DNA of 64,000 nucleotides. Origin: Isoetes taiwanensis (lineage: Eukaryota; Streptophyta; Lycopodiopsida; Isoetales; Isoetaceae). The position numbers and the translations under genes were made by a program. The stretch lies in contig JAJEKV010000003.1 of assembly GCA_021234155.1 (NCBI GenBank), positions 24,030,874-24,094,873 of the forward strand, given 5' to 3'. Below the pieces are notes generated by a model, which saw only the letters and a list, made by a program, of their open reading frames with translations, did not search any database and was not told the origin of the DNA. How positions within the stretch are numbered: position 1 is the first letter of the stretch; the number at the start of each line of letters is the position of its first letter. Shown here piece by piece: positions 34,826 through 45,807 of this stretch.

Positions 34826-37291
34826 ATGGTCATTGTGGACATGTGTGCATTTTATGTCTTTCATACCATATGATTTTGGCCCGACATAATGTAAGCATGC
34901 CCTTGACACAAGCCTGAGATATAACTGAAATTCTTGCCAAGGCATTGGGGATGGGCCTAATTGGTTCGTCGTATTTTATACTTGCCAATCCAATGTTGTG
35001 GATGTAGTTCATCATGATGCAATGCAATGCACAGTTTGGATGTTCTTATACACAATTTTATGATTTGTATAGAATTGCTTTGGACTGTTGGTGCAAATCA
35101 GACTTTTGGGTATTGTATAATTGGATTGTTGATGGCAAATTTACAGCACCATGAATCTTTTGGAGACTTTCAGCTTTTGGAGGCTAAAGTGATTGGCTAC
35201 CTGAAGATCTGATGTCGATTTGCTTGAATACTATGTCATTGCTCTGATAATATGTAGTGATTGAGCTATAATAGCATGCCAACAATAAAGATGGCTACCT
35301 AAAGAGCTGATGATTATCTGCATTTGTACTATGTCATTGCTCTGATGCTATGCAGTGACTCAACTATAATAGCATGCCAGCAATGAAGATGTCATTGTTA
35401 GCACGCTTTCTAGGTATGTTTCTAACCTTCTTGGGCTATGGTTCATATTATAGGCAGTTAGCTCAAACTCTTCCTTAGATTGCAGCTCTGTCATATCCTG
35501 TCTTTAATTTAAGCTAAATGCCTTCCCTATGGTGTTTAGTAAGATTTTTCGTTTATTCTTTTTACTTTGCTTTTAAGATACGTTGATGATGCAACACAAG
35601 AAGACATGTTCATGATGCAGGGTTGCCTCGAAGAAGAATTGACATTTCGTTGAAATTGAAATGCTAAGACGTGCTTTTTGTTGTTTTGATCCACTTTGGA
35701 TGCTCTCTATGCTTTGGCTTGCGGAGTTGTGCATAGATAAGCACATCTACACCTCTATAAAAAAATTTTGCAGGGTTGCCTCGAGGAAGAATTGACAGCC
35801 CGTCAAAATTGAAATGCAAAGCCTTTGAGTGTGCAGTAACCATTGTTTCTTTGCCACCCAGTTGAGCTAGACCATTTGCTCACCTTGGATTAGTTGCGGT
35901 TGATTAGGTTTTATATTCATATGATGTCAAGACAAGCTATTTTTGGGCTTTATAGATCATGACCATGATATCTCTATGGTACTTATATGGAACAGGGCTT
36001 AGCAAATTCCCCTACAATATATCATCTCTCCAATTCAAAATGCTCAGAAAGAGCCCTCTAAGATAAGGTGGTAGCAATGACCTTTATGATGGTAGAAATT
36101 TGACTATACCCATATCTTAGCAATGTTATTGCATAGGTTATATCTGTATTATTCTCTATGTTGAGGTTTGTATACTATCGTTACTGACAGAATTGTGTCA
36201 ATTAACCAGGGTTATGCAATTACAACAGTAACAAAATTATGTGCTTTTTAAAACGTTGCTGGTAGAAGAGTTAAACTCATTCCAGAGGTATGTGTTTCAT
36301 TTGATGACTGATATTTGGTTACAGTTTATGTATGTTCTGGCCTCCTAATAATAGAAAAGCAGGTCTTGATGGATTTTGAAGGGACATTAATGGGTGAATA
36401 AATAACAACAATTTTAATTTGAGGAGATCATTCACATTTGATTTGTGGTCTAGGTATGTCATGGAACCCTTGAAATCGACACTGCCTACCGCTCAGGAAA
36501 TTATAACATCCTCCAATGATGATATACTGACTGACCACAAGAATGTCAGTGTCATTTACACTGCATTCTAGATTCTTTTAGCAGCCATTCTCCAGATCCT
36601 CGCATACTGGTTGTTTGCAAGGTACCAATGGGGTTTCTAAAGTAGCATTGCCAGTTCCATATCACATGGTAACTTTGGTTCCATGTTTTAGAGCAAGCAA
36701 CAATACTGTAGTTATTACTTATGACATTGAGCAGGTTGTCGGTAAGGTTCATGCTATCCATGCATTGTGATCAATCAACCAAACTATACTATGTTTTTTT
36801 ATGATATTGGGCGGATTGTCGATAAGATTCTGTATAGGGACCAATGAATTAAACCATGCTTTGTTTCTATGTTTGGGCTCAAAATTCTGCCCATTTAATA
36901 GTTGAATTGTTATGACCTTATGGTTGAAGCCTTCGTCGTGGAACACCCTTTTGGGAACTAAACGAATTGTTTCTATGTCTTGGCTTGAAATTGTGTCCAT
37001 TAATAAAATTAAAAAATGACTTATATTGTTATCACCTTTGGTTGAAAATTGCCACAGAGTTTTTTCTTAATAGGCGTGACATGGGCAACGAATTTACCAA
37101 GGCTTCATCATGGAATACCTTTTTGGAAAGGCGAATTAATTTAATTTACAAAGGTTAGATGACATTGCATCAACTCTCCCATGGCTGTACTTTTTATCAT
37201 AGTTAGTGGACTACATAATAATGAGTTATTCACAATGGCGAGTACATACACATTACTTCAGAATAAACAATAATCATATGAAGCAACTTAC

Positions 37292-37560
37292 CATTTGTGT
37301 GTTTCCACATGGTCCAAGGATCTGTCTTATAAAGTTGTATCCTTGATATTTCTTCACTTGCATGACCCAATATAATTTGACATACAATTTCCACTCATTC
37401 TCATTTGCAAAAGATGGCAAATCCTACAACACTTACTGGATAGAATGTACAATTTATCTTCCTTCAAAATGGGCATGTGCCCAGGTGGGGGCTTGTACGA
37501 CAAGTTTAATAACATGCATTCACTTCAAATCAAATGGTGGGGGCTTGTACGACAGGTTTA
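37292..37560 (-). pseudogene. SF1/BBP-type KH-domain exons, copy 2
   Basis: Same pieces as at 29.6-29.8 kb, with VKKHQGYNFIRQILGP. The acceptor reads CAAG instead of CAG|G, and the linker exon end is shifted. The tandem duplication of the linker-exon start is new relative to copy 1. Not translatable as it stands. Confidence 0.6.
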
Positions 37561-37859
37561 ACAACATGCATTCACTTCAAATCAAACTAGCATATAGGTA
37601 CATGGACAAGATGGCACCTTGAGAAAACACATGCCCACATGTGCAAAAATATTACATGCTTATCTGCAAGAAGGATCACATATGTGCACAATAATAGCTG
37701 TAAAAAACTCACCTATTGCCTCTCGTTTCTCTAACTTCAACCGTTCCTGTCTTCTTTTCTAAGGAGAGAAAGAAGATACAAATACAAGGGATCTGCCTAA
37801 GCTTTAGCGAGCATGGCAGTTCATTCGCATTAGCCTCCAAATTTCCCATCTCCAGTTGT

Positions 37860-37945
37860 GCAATTTGCTCAACACGAGTCTGCTCAAAATTCGTACCTGG
37901 ACAACATGAGTCTGCTCAACACGAGTCTGCTCACTATATGACACC
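37860..37945 (+). repeat. CTCAACACGAGTCTG micro-repeats
   Basis: Four imperfect units of about 15 bases (CTCAACACGAGTCTG, CTCAAAATTCGTACC and relatives). The count differs among the three X copies (30,120-30,230; 51,280-51,345). Confidence 0.65.
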
Positions 37946-38878
37946 TAGAATAGGAGGCCCAAACATGAGAACACAAGAAAGTTTAAAGACAGCACTCAAC
38001 AATCAAGTTCAGTGCAAGAATTTATGGGATCCTCGTAGAATAACAAATGTGTTATAGGGATTTTCTCTGGGGGAAGAATCGAATAATTTATTCGCTTCTA
38101 TTGCTCAACTTTCTGCATAAATCGATACAAGCGATTGCTCGAAAAGACAATCTTCAGGACAGAGGAGTCGTGCTTCAAATCTGCAAAAGTGAAGTTCCTC
38201 CTGGCTCCAAGAATATAATTTTACTTCGTTCAAAACGAGCTGCAGTTGAGCTCTTTTTTCTCAATGAAGTAACGATGAAAACCAACCACAAAACTAGTTT
38301 GAGATAAATCCTCATCTGGTTGATACACAAAATTAGCCTCATTTTCACAATGTCAGAGAGATTTGATGCTAAACTGTAGCAAAACTAACAAGCTTGCATC
38401 ATTCAATAAGCTCCCCATATCTTGTTCAATATCTACTCCCTTGGATGCCATCACCTCAGTATCATTGCCATTCTATAATCCCAACCTTCCTGTTATTTGT
38501 ATATTCACCTCCCCACCAAATAAATTGAGGTTGTATGTATATATTTTTTTGCGCATCAAAACAAAATGAAATAAGTAGTTAGTGAATCCATTTCCAAATA
38601 CCCAGCAGTCCTTAAATCTCCTCAACCTAGCACGATATGAGTCAGCATAGGATTCTAGTGCTTCAGAATTTCCCAATCTTCTGGCCATCAAATGAACAAT
38701 TAAAATACCACAGGACATTCACAAGCCATCAGGCAACTTTCATGGTAATCGGCCAATCTACAAAATCAATTAATCAACAACATTTCAATCTACTACTTCT
38801 GCAGGCCTTGGAATAATATTTGGCATGGTCGAGGAGCATAGAGATAAATCAAGACAAGACCTAATCCAAAGGAAATAA

Positions 38879-40756
38879 ACAAGGTGCTGCGCACGGAGGG
38901 TTGCCCTCCATGGCCGGAGGGTGGAGTGGGTTAAATCATAGTTGAAAGTCATGTTTTGGCTGGGTTGGTCGGAAGCTATGCCAACAGCTTCAGCAGTTGG
39001 GCGCTCTCTTTATTTGGCTGTCAGAACCCAACTGCTGTAGACATGGCACCCAATCCTTCTCTGCTAGATTTCCACATTCTCTGTTGGACGTCCAACTTGT
39101 GTCCATTCGTCAAACTTGTTGTTCATTCGAAACTATTGCCAAGCTGGTGTCGAATGCGTGAAAAATTTAATGCATAAAACATGAAAGGGAACTTCGATGT
39201 ACAATGAAACAACATAATTTTACATACCTATACTGCTCCAACATATCAACGTTGCCAACATGCTATCTAGTTTGGTTATGTTGTTAAATTTGAAATTTTC
39301 AATGGTTCCAAGACCAGTATATCATATGATGAGAAGTGTCTAGTAAACATGCACCATATACAGTGCATTAAATTAGTGTTGTCAACTGTATTGAATAGCC
39401 CAGCTTTTGACATGATCTGGATTGTGCATGGCTGCTTCATATGAGTTCGGCTCATTATAACATTTCGGCTCATTATAAAATGGAAAATGGGTTGCAAATT
39501 CTGTGTGATCCTTAACTCTGTGTGCCGAGCATATTAACAGAAGTTTTACACTACAGTAGAAGCTGTTAATATTAATAGAAGTAATATTAACTATTAATAT
39601 TACAGTAGAAGCTGTAATATTAATATTAACTGTTCCAAAGCTTCTGCTGTAATAGCTGTTAATATTAACAGTAATGTTATTCATTACAAGAGCTTTTCCA
39701 AATTAGTCCAAAGCTGTAATATTACTGTAATGTTAACAGTAGAAGCTTTTTAACTGTTACATTACAGTAGAAGCTGGTTACATTACAGTTCCAAGGCCCA
39801 ACAGCTAACTACTGTTTCCAAGCTCGGCCAAGACCCTGCAAAAGACCCATCTACCTAACATTGTGCAAAACCATCCATCTATTGCAGAAGCAAAATCCAC
39901 GAATTGAGTTGTAGAGCTTTGTGCTCTTAACCTTTTCCGTCAAGCCCTGTCGTAGAAGAAGCAGAAACTATTGTAAAGAAAACTGCTCTGTTTTAGAAGC
40001 TCTGTAACCTCATCTACGATTTGTGAGCAAGATGGGAAGCTCAAATGGGATTTAAAGAAGTAAAGAGCTGTCGGATTTGCTGCCAAGTCCCGACTAAAGT
40101 AAACCCAAACGACCCATTTTCTTTATAAAAGCATCTCAAAGCGAAAACATGGCACCGCTGTACATAAGCAAAAGATCCAGATGGCCGAAGACCTACAGGT
40201 AAGAAAATATAGCATCAAAAATCTTGAGGCGTAGAAACAGAGCAGAGAGCAAAGAGTTGGACTTTTACCACGACTTTTGTAGCCATGATTTTTGTCCCAG
40301 AAGGACAGACACTCTTACCTGCACGTTAATCCAAGCAACAAACATCCACAACAAAGAAAGGTTTGGCCGCTGTAAGCCCCTTATTTTCTGATGTACACAT
40401 GCAGCAGGATCGGCAAGCAGGCATGCAAGAATGCATGGTCGCCAGATAAGGAAAAACAGGGATCAACAGGAAATAAAACTGAGGAAAGACAGGGATTAAC
40501 ACGCAAAAACTTAGGGAAAAACAAGGATCCGACGCAAAAAACTTAGGGAAAAACAGAGGATCAACAAGGAAGACGGCATGGCCGTCATCGCCATAGCCAC
40601 CGCCTGCGAAGGAATGGGGCTGGATGACCGAGCATTTACAGGCAGCAGCCAGTTTTTAGCAGTCATCAGCATATGCTATGTATATGCCAGCATATACTTG
40701 AATATGCCCACATACCCACATAAACGAGGGTTTGCCCCCCTAGGGGCAACCCAAAA
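38879..40756. mobile_element. Insertion of unknown class with hairpins at both ends
   Basis: Copy 3 of block X reads straight through this position (near 50,350-50,365), so the 1.9 kb was added or, less likely, lost there. The left end has GGAGGGTTGCCCTCC, and the right end has GGGTTTGCCCCCCTAGGGGCAACCC-type palindromic sequence ending CCCAAAAA. No clear target duplication and no coding region were seen. It contains the inverted-repeat field at 39,520-39,800 and a short tandem of ACTTAGGGAAAAACA words near 40,450-40,560. Confidence 0.55.
39520..39800. repeat. Interlaced inverted repeats (ACAGTAGAAGCTGTTAATATTA)
   Basis: Words ACAGTAGAAGCTG, TTAATATTAACAG and AACTGTTCCAAAGC occur many times in both orientations, making a dense field of possible hairpins. 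No coding frame. Confidence 0.75.
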
Positions 40757-40906
40757 ACATCACAAGACATGCAACAATCAAATATAAGTCCTTTTTTGAC
40801 ATTAAGTTTAAATCAACAACCTATAGCACAAGTTCTCGGCCCTCTTGACAGCGGGGTCCTGAATCAAATCAACACCACATCTTGTCTTTCGCCGAGACTG
40901 CAATGG
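40757..40906 (-). repeat. Block X, copy 2 (second part)
   Basis: Continues the match to copy 3 (reverse complement of about 50,200-50,350) after the inserted segment. Confidence 0.65.
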
Positions 40907-41480
40907 ATCTCCTTAAACACTAGCGTTTGTTGCATCGACTTTTCTAGAATCTCATGCAATGGGGATAGGAGATCCTGACAGTTTGTTTTTAGGAATCACA
41001 AACTTCATTCCTGACTTTGGAGCCATCTTCAAGTTTTTGTTATTAATACGTGATGGCAAAGATAGGTTGAAAACTCTGATCACAAAATCTCAGCGAAAAA
41101 ATAGAACCTACGTTAACCTGGCTTCCAATCCATGTTTGCGTAATCACCAAAGTATAACCTGCAAGGAAGAGCTGTTGAAGGGCATCAATCTGCCCTAATG
41201 GAAATGCGTTAAGAACTCCTACCATCGCCAACACTCTTCCTGTTTCTGGAAAGGCGTAAAGAACTCCAAAGCTTTCAATAACTTTCGAGTCCAGTACCTT
41301 GCAAGCATCAAAAATTCATTCCGGTTAGGCAATTCGAATAGTAGCGACCGTAACAAGGTGACTAACAGTTTACTGGAAACATGCAGTTTGAAGCAGTTTT
41401 TGGCATATTCTAGTCATAATCAGCATATATTTAGAATATGTCAAAAAATCACATTAGCGAGGGTTCGCCCCTCTAAGGGC
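40907..41480. repeat. Repeat with terminal hairpin (copy 3)
   Basis: See 33,490-34,110. The two copies are collinear and differ by small indels. The right edge is GGGCAACCCAAAAAG. Confidence 0.6.
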
Positions 41481-42459
41481 AACCCAAAAAGAGGTATTTG
41501 GCAAGGGAACAAATGAAAGATTTGCAATGGAATTGCCGAAATCAGAGATAGATTTAGAGCCAAGACTGAGATCCTTTAGCAGTTATATACTCAACATGTG
41601 TCTATCAAGGTAGTCTTGATAAGTTTTCTTAGAGCAAACATCTAGATATTCACGTGATCCTCTTCTTAATCCATCAAACAAAAACATCCATAAAGAAAAA
41701 ACTACTTGCAACTCTGTATAGATGCATGCAAGTTCGGATCCCCCTCCCTTCCCCCTCCCCCCTTCAAATTCTTGATCCTTATCTTGATCCATTCTACCTG
41801 CACAAAAAGGGCTTTGTTCTTCATTGAAAATTGAAGATCGTCCATTTTGAGTCTCCATTCGACCTGCATCATAATGATGCTAGATACACAAAACTCAACC
41901 CTCTGCTAACGTCAGATATATGGCACAATTTGTAGATATGCACAGACCCGACAAGCTTTGCATTTGTCCATGTAATGATCTGGATTTATTTGTTCACAGG
42001 TCCTTAAAAGCATCAATGATCTGGCTTAATAATTTTTCTATAAACGAACTACTAAGATTTGCTCAACACTAGGTGGCCATAATCAAAGCCATAGCAGTCG
42101 CTAGTTTGATTTGCTGGAGTGGTAACTTCAAAAAAGGATACATGAAATGTGGTCCGGCCAAAAGGTGTAGAGCAAATATGATAAGAATGATAGTGTATCA
42201 TCATCACACAACTACGACAGTGTATGAAATGGTCCCTCAAGTCCGACAAGCTAGAGTGAGATATGTTGGGGCCATTCAAAGGACTAAGCCAAACTCTAAA
42301 AGTGAAACCCTTGGGCTTCTAGCAGGAACAATGTTAAGGTCATTGGTTAAAACCTATGGGCCCTATGGAAAGGTTTGGATTTATAAAAATGGCTTCATAC
42401 ATTTATCAAAGGGACTCTTTGTATGTACTATCTCAATGTGTGGGTCCCTAAGAGAGTTA
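41480..42459 (+). mobile_element. LINE-B copy 3, 5' part (split by LINE-A)
   Basis: Collinear with the reverse complement of 17.55-18.55 kb. The ORF1-position frame (42,073-42,465) runs into the LINE-A insertion point and resumes at 46,674 with VHKGEKLLGWYSLLQGK. Confidence 0.7.
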
Positions 42460-42481
42460 ATTTAATTTAATTTAATTTAAT
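42460..42481 (-). repeat. LINE-A 3' tail (TTTAA)n
   Basis: Four TTTAA units form the end of LINE-A (minus strand AAATTAAATTAA), directly beside the target site. Such simple tails are usual for non-LTR elements lacking a plain poly(A). Confidence 0.8.
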
Positions 42482-42540
42482 ATTATCAAGCCATTTTAGG
42501 CCCCCAGGCCTCTATGGCAAATATGTACAGAGTTAAGCGC

Positions 42541-43290
42541 TCATTCTAGAACGTTACAGGTTTCAAAGTCTGACATAATTTCAAATAACATCATTATATC
42601 CTTTCGTTCTTTCCAGATGTCCTTCAGGTAGGAACTCAACTTATGAGTTGGCATACTTAGAAGTTCCTTCAACGTAGAAGCATGAACCCCATGTTGCTCC
42701 CTTAAGTGCACATATGATGCGCAATCCAAAAAAGCATGCTTTTCTGTTTCTATCTCCAATTCTAGACAACCAGGGCAATACCTATTATAGCGTGGAGTGC
42801 CATTCCATCTACCAGTTTCAATATGAAGGGTATGCGACGACAATCTCAATTGGGAAATAATCTTCCGATTATTCCTGTCAATATGTGTAAGGAGATATGC
42901 TTGCTCTTTATATTCATATAAATCATTGATCTCATTGAGATAGAACCGCTTTTGGTGCCCCGTCGGCATCTACTTGCCACATTTTCCTCAATACTATCTC
43001 GGCAACTTGCTCATACACTTCTTTGCATTTGATTGATTCCGGCCATGTACCCTGTCCCAACCATTTGGCTGACCATTTTAAAATATCAAAGTACCACCCT
43101 TTCTCCCTTGATTGTTCTAGTGCAAGACGTGGAAGTCTATCTCAATCCATAGCAAAAACTATGTTAACATAACCGATTGTCCGACATAAAGCCTCTACCT
43201 CAAGTGGCAAAACCAGCCCCGCCAAAAGTATGCAATACTGGTCCGACTTTTGGCTCCAAATTCTTCTAATAAGAATCGCTTTTTGCACTT
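42541..43290 (-). pseudogene. LINE-A ORF2, C-terminal part with cysteine motif
   Basis: The frame at 42,969-42,541 reads HTLHIETGRWNG, then RYCPGC...EKHAFLDC, the C-terminal CCHC-type nucleic-acid binding motif of LINE ORF2. Upstream, 43,280-43,140 continues ORF2 in another frame (ILIRRIWSQKSDQYCILLAG) to a TGA. Joining to the RT part needs one base removed from an A run at about 43,284. No independent start is likely. Confidence 0.75.
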
Positions 43291-44288
43291 TTTTCTATTA
43301 TATCCCAACTCTTTTTGGACAGCCCTGGCCCCCAAATAGGACAGCCATATAACACAACCGGTTTCACTTGTACACCATAAAGTAACCTTCTCAGTCGCCA
43401 ATGGTCAAAGTTATTGGATGCACATTGGTGGAACATGCTGTACAAAGCTCTCATCCCTCCAGATGCACGTTTGGAGGCTGCAAGATTCCATCTATAGTTG
43501 CTGGTCACATCAATACCCAAATATTTGTACTCACTAACTTTTTGCAATGTAATTCCTCCAATGAAAAAATCTGTTGAGTCACGTCCTCCAAGAACCAAGA
43601 TCTTTGACTTATTTACATTGACCTGGAATTTTCTATGAGTACAAAAAGCATCTAGAGCATCTAGGTGCTGTTGCAATCCAATAGCAGTTCGAGAAATCAA
43701 CACAATGTCATCCGCAAACATCAGCAGTTGGAGTACATACCTTCCCAGCCGTGCACCTACTCCACCAAGCCTTGCTAACCAACTTTCAAGCTCGTCGATA
43801 AGTAAACCAAAGAGCGTGGGAGAGCAAGGGCATCCTTGTTTGACCCCTATATTATTCTCAACCTGATCCGATCCTGTAAATGGAAAGGACAATTCAACCA
43901 GAACCTGTTTATAGAGGCAAGTAACCGCATGTTTTAACTCATTTGGGATTTGCAGTTCATCGAGTCTTGATGCAAGATCACTTCTGTTTACCCTGTCAAA
44001 AGCTTTTGCCAAATCAATGAACGCCAAATATCTTTTGTTACCTGAACCTTTTGCCCCCTCATTTATAACCCGCAGAGTGGCTAAATGATCCAGTGTGGAA
44101 TGCTCTTTTCTAAATCCCGCCTGGGTGAATGCTCTACTGTTTGAATCATCTGCCCAACATGAGATCTTTTTCTCCAGCATTGCTGCAAAGAGTTTAGCAA
44201 AGATATTAGAAATCAAAATTGTTCTATAATTCCTTACTTCATCTTTGTCGCCTGCTTTAAATATCGGGTGACCCTGTTCAAACACCAA
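43266..44288 (-). CDS. LINE-A reverse transcriptase
   Basis: 340 codons containing the RT catalytic core: RNYRTILISN, GFRKEHSTLDH, an aspartate in AFIDLAKAFDRV (residue 92), QGCPCSP (151-157), FADD (191-194), and later motifs such as NVNKSKILVLGG. It would copy element RNA at the nicked target. This is an internal segment of ORF2, not a separate gene. The start is arbitrary because the true frame comes from upstream, across a one-base loss in a C run near 44,268 (VT-PIFKAG). RT residues look intact. Confidence 0.85.
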   Translation of the reverse strand: MVFEQGHPIFKAGDKDEVRNYRTILISNIFAKLFAAMLEKKISCWADDSNSRAFTQAGFRKEHSTLDHLATLRVINEGAKGSGNKRYLAFIDLAKAFDRVNRSDLASRLDELQIPNELKHAVTCLYKQVLVELSFPFTGSDQVENNIGVKQGCPCSPTLFGLLIDELESWLARLGGVGARLGRYVLQLLMFADDIVLISRTAIGLQQHLDALDAFCTHRKFQVNVNKSKILVLGGRDSTDFFIGGITLQKVSEYKYLGIDVTSNYRWNLAASKRASGGMRALYSMFHQCASNNFDHWRLRRLLYGVQVKPVVLYGCPIWGPGLSKKSWDIIEKSAKSDSY

Positions 44289-44962
44289 TCTTTTGGGAAT
44301 CCACCACGTAGCAGGCTTTCATTGCACAAATCAGCAAGTATTGCATGAAGATGCTTTCCTCCCCACTTTAAGAGTTCAATGGAGATGCCCATTGAGTCAC
44401 TTGCGCGCCCATTTTGCATTTTTTTAAGAGCCTCCTGTACATCTGGGGTAGTAAAAATAGGATGTGCCTCTCCTCCGGATATTATCTGGTCAATTTGAGG
44501 CACAGTATACAATTCTGTGACCCATGCCAAGAGATCTTCCCTTTGTATATTTCCAAGAGAAAGTTTCTTTTTTGAGCAATTCCAAAATTTCTTTGGTTCC
44601 AATTCAATATCAAGTATAGCCTGTTCCTGATGGTCTCGATACCATTTCTGTTTTTTTGCCTTAATTATTCTTTTATACTGCTTAGCCAGAAGTGGATCCT
44701 GAGAATTTCTGCACCTCATTTTTGCTTGTCTACATTCAAAGTCAAACCATTTATTCCTGAACCAATCTGGCTTTTTTGGCTTTGTTGTGCCAAAAACGTT
44801 TTGAGCCACATCTAAGATTAGATTTACTAGGCTTTTTTGCTTCTCATCTAAGGGCCCAGAAGACAATTGTATATCTTCTATTTTTTGCTCCAATGCCAAT
44901 TTATACTCACTTGCTTTTTTGTACGTTACTTTCAATCTTGCAAAGTAGGAATAAGTGCGCAA
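44234..44962 (-). CDS. LINE-A ORF2, linker between endonuclease and RT
   Basis: About 230 codons linking EN to RT (KASEYKLALEQKIEDIQL ... GRASDSMGISIELLKWGG), including the pre-RT segment typical of LINEs. It follows the endonuclease frame after a one-base shift at an A run near 44,966 and passes into the RT frame near 44,268. Part of ORF2 rather than its own protein. Confidence 0.75.
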   Translation of the reverse strand: MRTYSYFARLKVTYKKASEYKLALEQKIEDIQLSSGPLDEKQKSLVNLILDVAQNVFGTTKPKKPDWFRNKWFDFECRQAKMRCRNSQDPLLAKQYKRIIKAKKQKWYRDHQEQAILDIELEPKKFWNCSKKKLSLGNIQREDLLAWVTELYTVPQIDQIISGGEAHPIFTTPDVQEALKKMQNGRASDSMGISIELLKWGGKHLHAILADLCNESLLRGGFPKDWCLNRVTRYLKQATKMK

Positions 44963-45801
44963 TGTTTCTGATAGGCTTTTGTCTGCATAGAAATCTCCAA
45001 TGGGGAATGATCGGAGTCCAGATTCCTGTCCAAAACTCGGAAGTTTATGATTTTATCAACTGCTTCAGGATCTCCAAGCAAGTAATCCGCTGTGCTATTC
45101 CCATTTGGTTGATGGCATGTGTTGCGCATAGTTTCAGGGAATCTTGTAATGCCATTGAAGATAATGAGGTTAAATGACTCGCATAAAGTAGTCACATGCT
45201 GTCCCATTTTATTCAAAACAGGATCTGCTGATCTGCGCGGCCATGAATCAGTATCATTTATGTGTTCTTGTAACCACAACGGGTTACCTTCATTGGAAAG
45301 CAGCGCCGCTTGTTTAGATCCAGTTCGACCATTCAGGTCCCCTGTTATGAATACATAACCGAGCTGCCTATACCTTGAAATATCATGAGCCAAGTGCATA
45401 AAAGGGTCTTCTGCACTGAGACCTTCCATGGAGTAAATTACAGCAGGTAATGGATCTAGCGGAGCAAAATAAACTACTGCCAAGTAAATATCCATTTGTT
45501 CTTGCTTAATTTTCAGCCAGATATACTGTTTGTGATAATCTGCACTAGCGATGGTTACTTTCCCATGTATTGTATCTCCAACATAACAAGCAATCCCACC
45601 CCAACCTCTTGTGCTCTTGCTTTTTGTGTTCCAGACAGAATCAAGCAGTCGAAATCCTGGTATATCCAAAAGCCTATTTACTTCGTGTTCCCAGGTTTCT
45701 ACAAAAGCTAGAATATCATAATCCATGAACATTCTTGCATTACTCAGAATTTTTGATTCATTCATGCCATGTATATTCCATACCAGACACTTGAGGGCCA
45801 T
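44932..45801 (-). CDS. LINE-A APE-type endonuclease (ORF2 N-terminus)
   Basis: ATG at 45,801, six bases after the ORF1 stop. 289 codons with the exonuclease-endonuclease-phosphatase signature: VWNIHG (N9), FVETW (E35), VYFAPL, TGDLNGR (D155, N157), TADYLLGD (D239) and SDHSPLE (D264, H265). All catalytic positions that can be judged are present. It nicks target DNA to prime reverse transcription. The frame ends at a TGA right after the domain owing to a one-base shift, after which the linker continues. Confidence 0.88.
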   Translation of the reverse strand: MALKCLVWNIHGMNESKILSNARMFMDYDILAFVETWEHEVNRLLDIPGFRLLDSVWNTKSKSTRGWGGIACYVGDTIHGKVTIASADYHKQYIWLKIKQEQMDIYLAVVYFAPLDPLPAVIYSMEGLSAEDPFMHLAHDISRYRQLGYVFITGDLNGRTGSKQAALLSNEGNPLWLQEHINDTDSWPRRSADPVLNKMGQHVTTLCESFNLIIFNGITRFPETMRNTCHQPNGNSTADYLLGDPEAVDKIINFRVLDRNLDSDHSPLEISMQTKAYQKHCALIPTLQD

Positions 45802-45807
45802 GCATCC

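Larger units (their letters stand above)
34826..38878 (-). repeat. Block X, copy 2 (first part)
   Basis: Direct repeat of 27.1-30.6 kb with frequent small differences. It continues at 40,757 after an inserted segment. It carries the 53-base tandem duplication around 37,490-37,580 that copy 3 also has. Confidence 0.8.
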
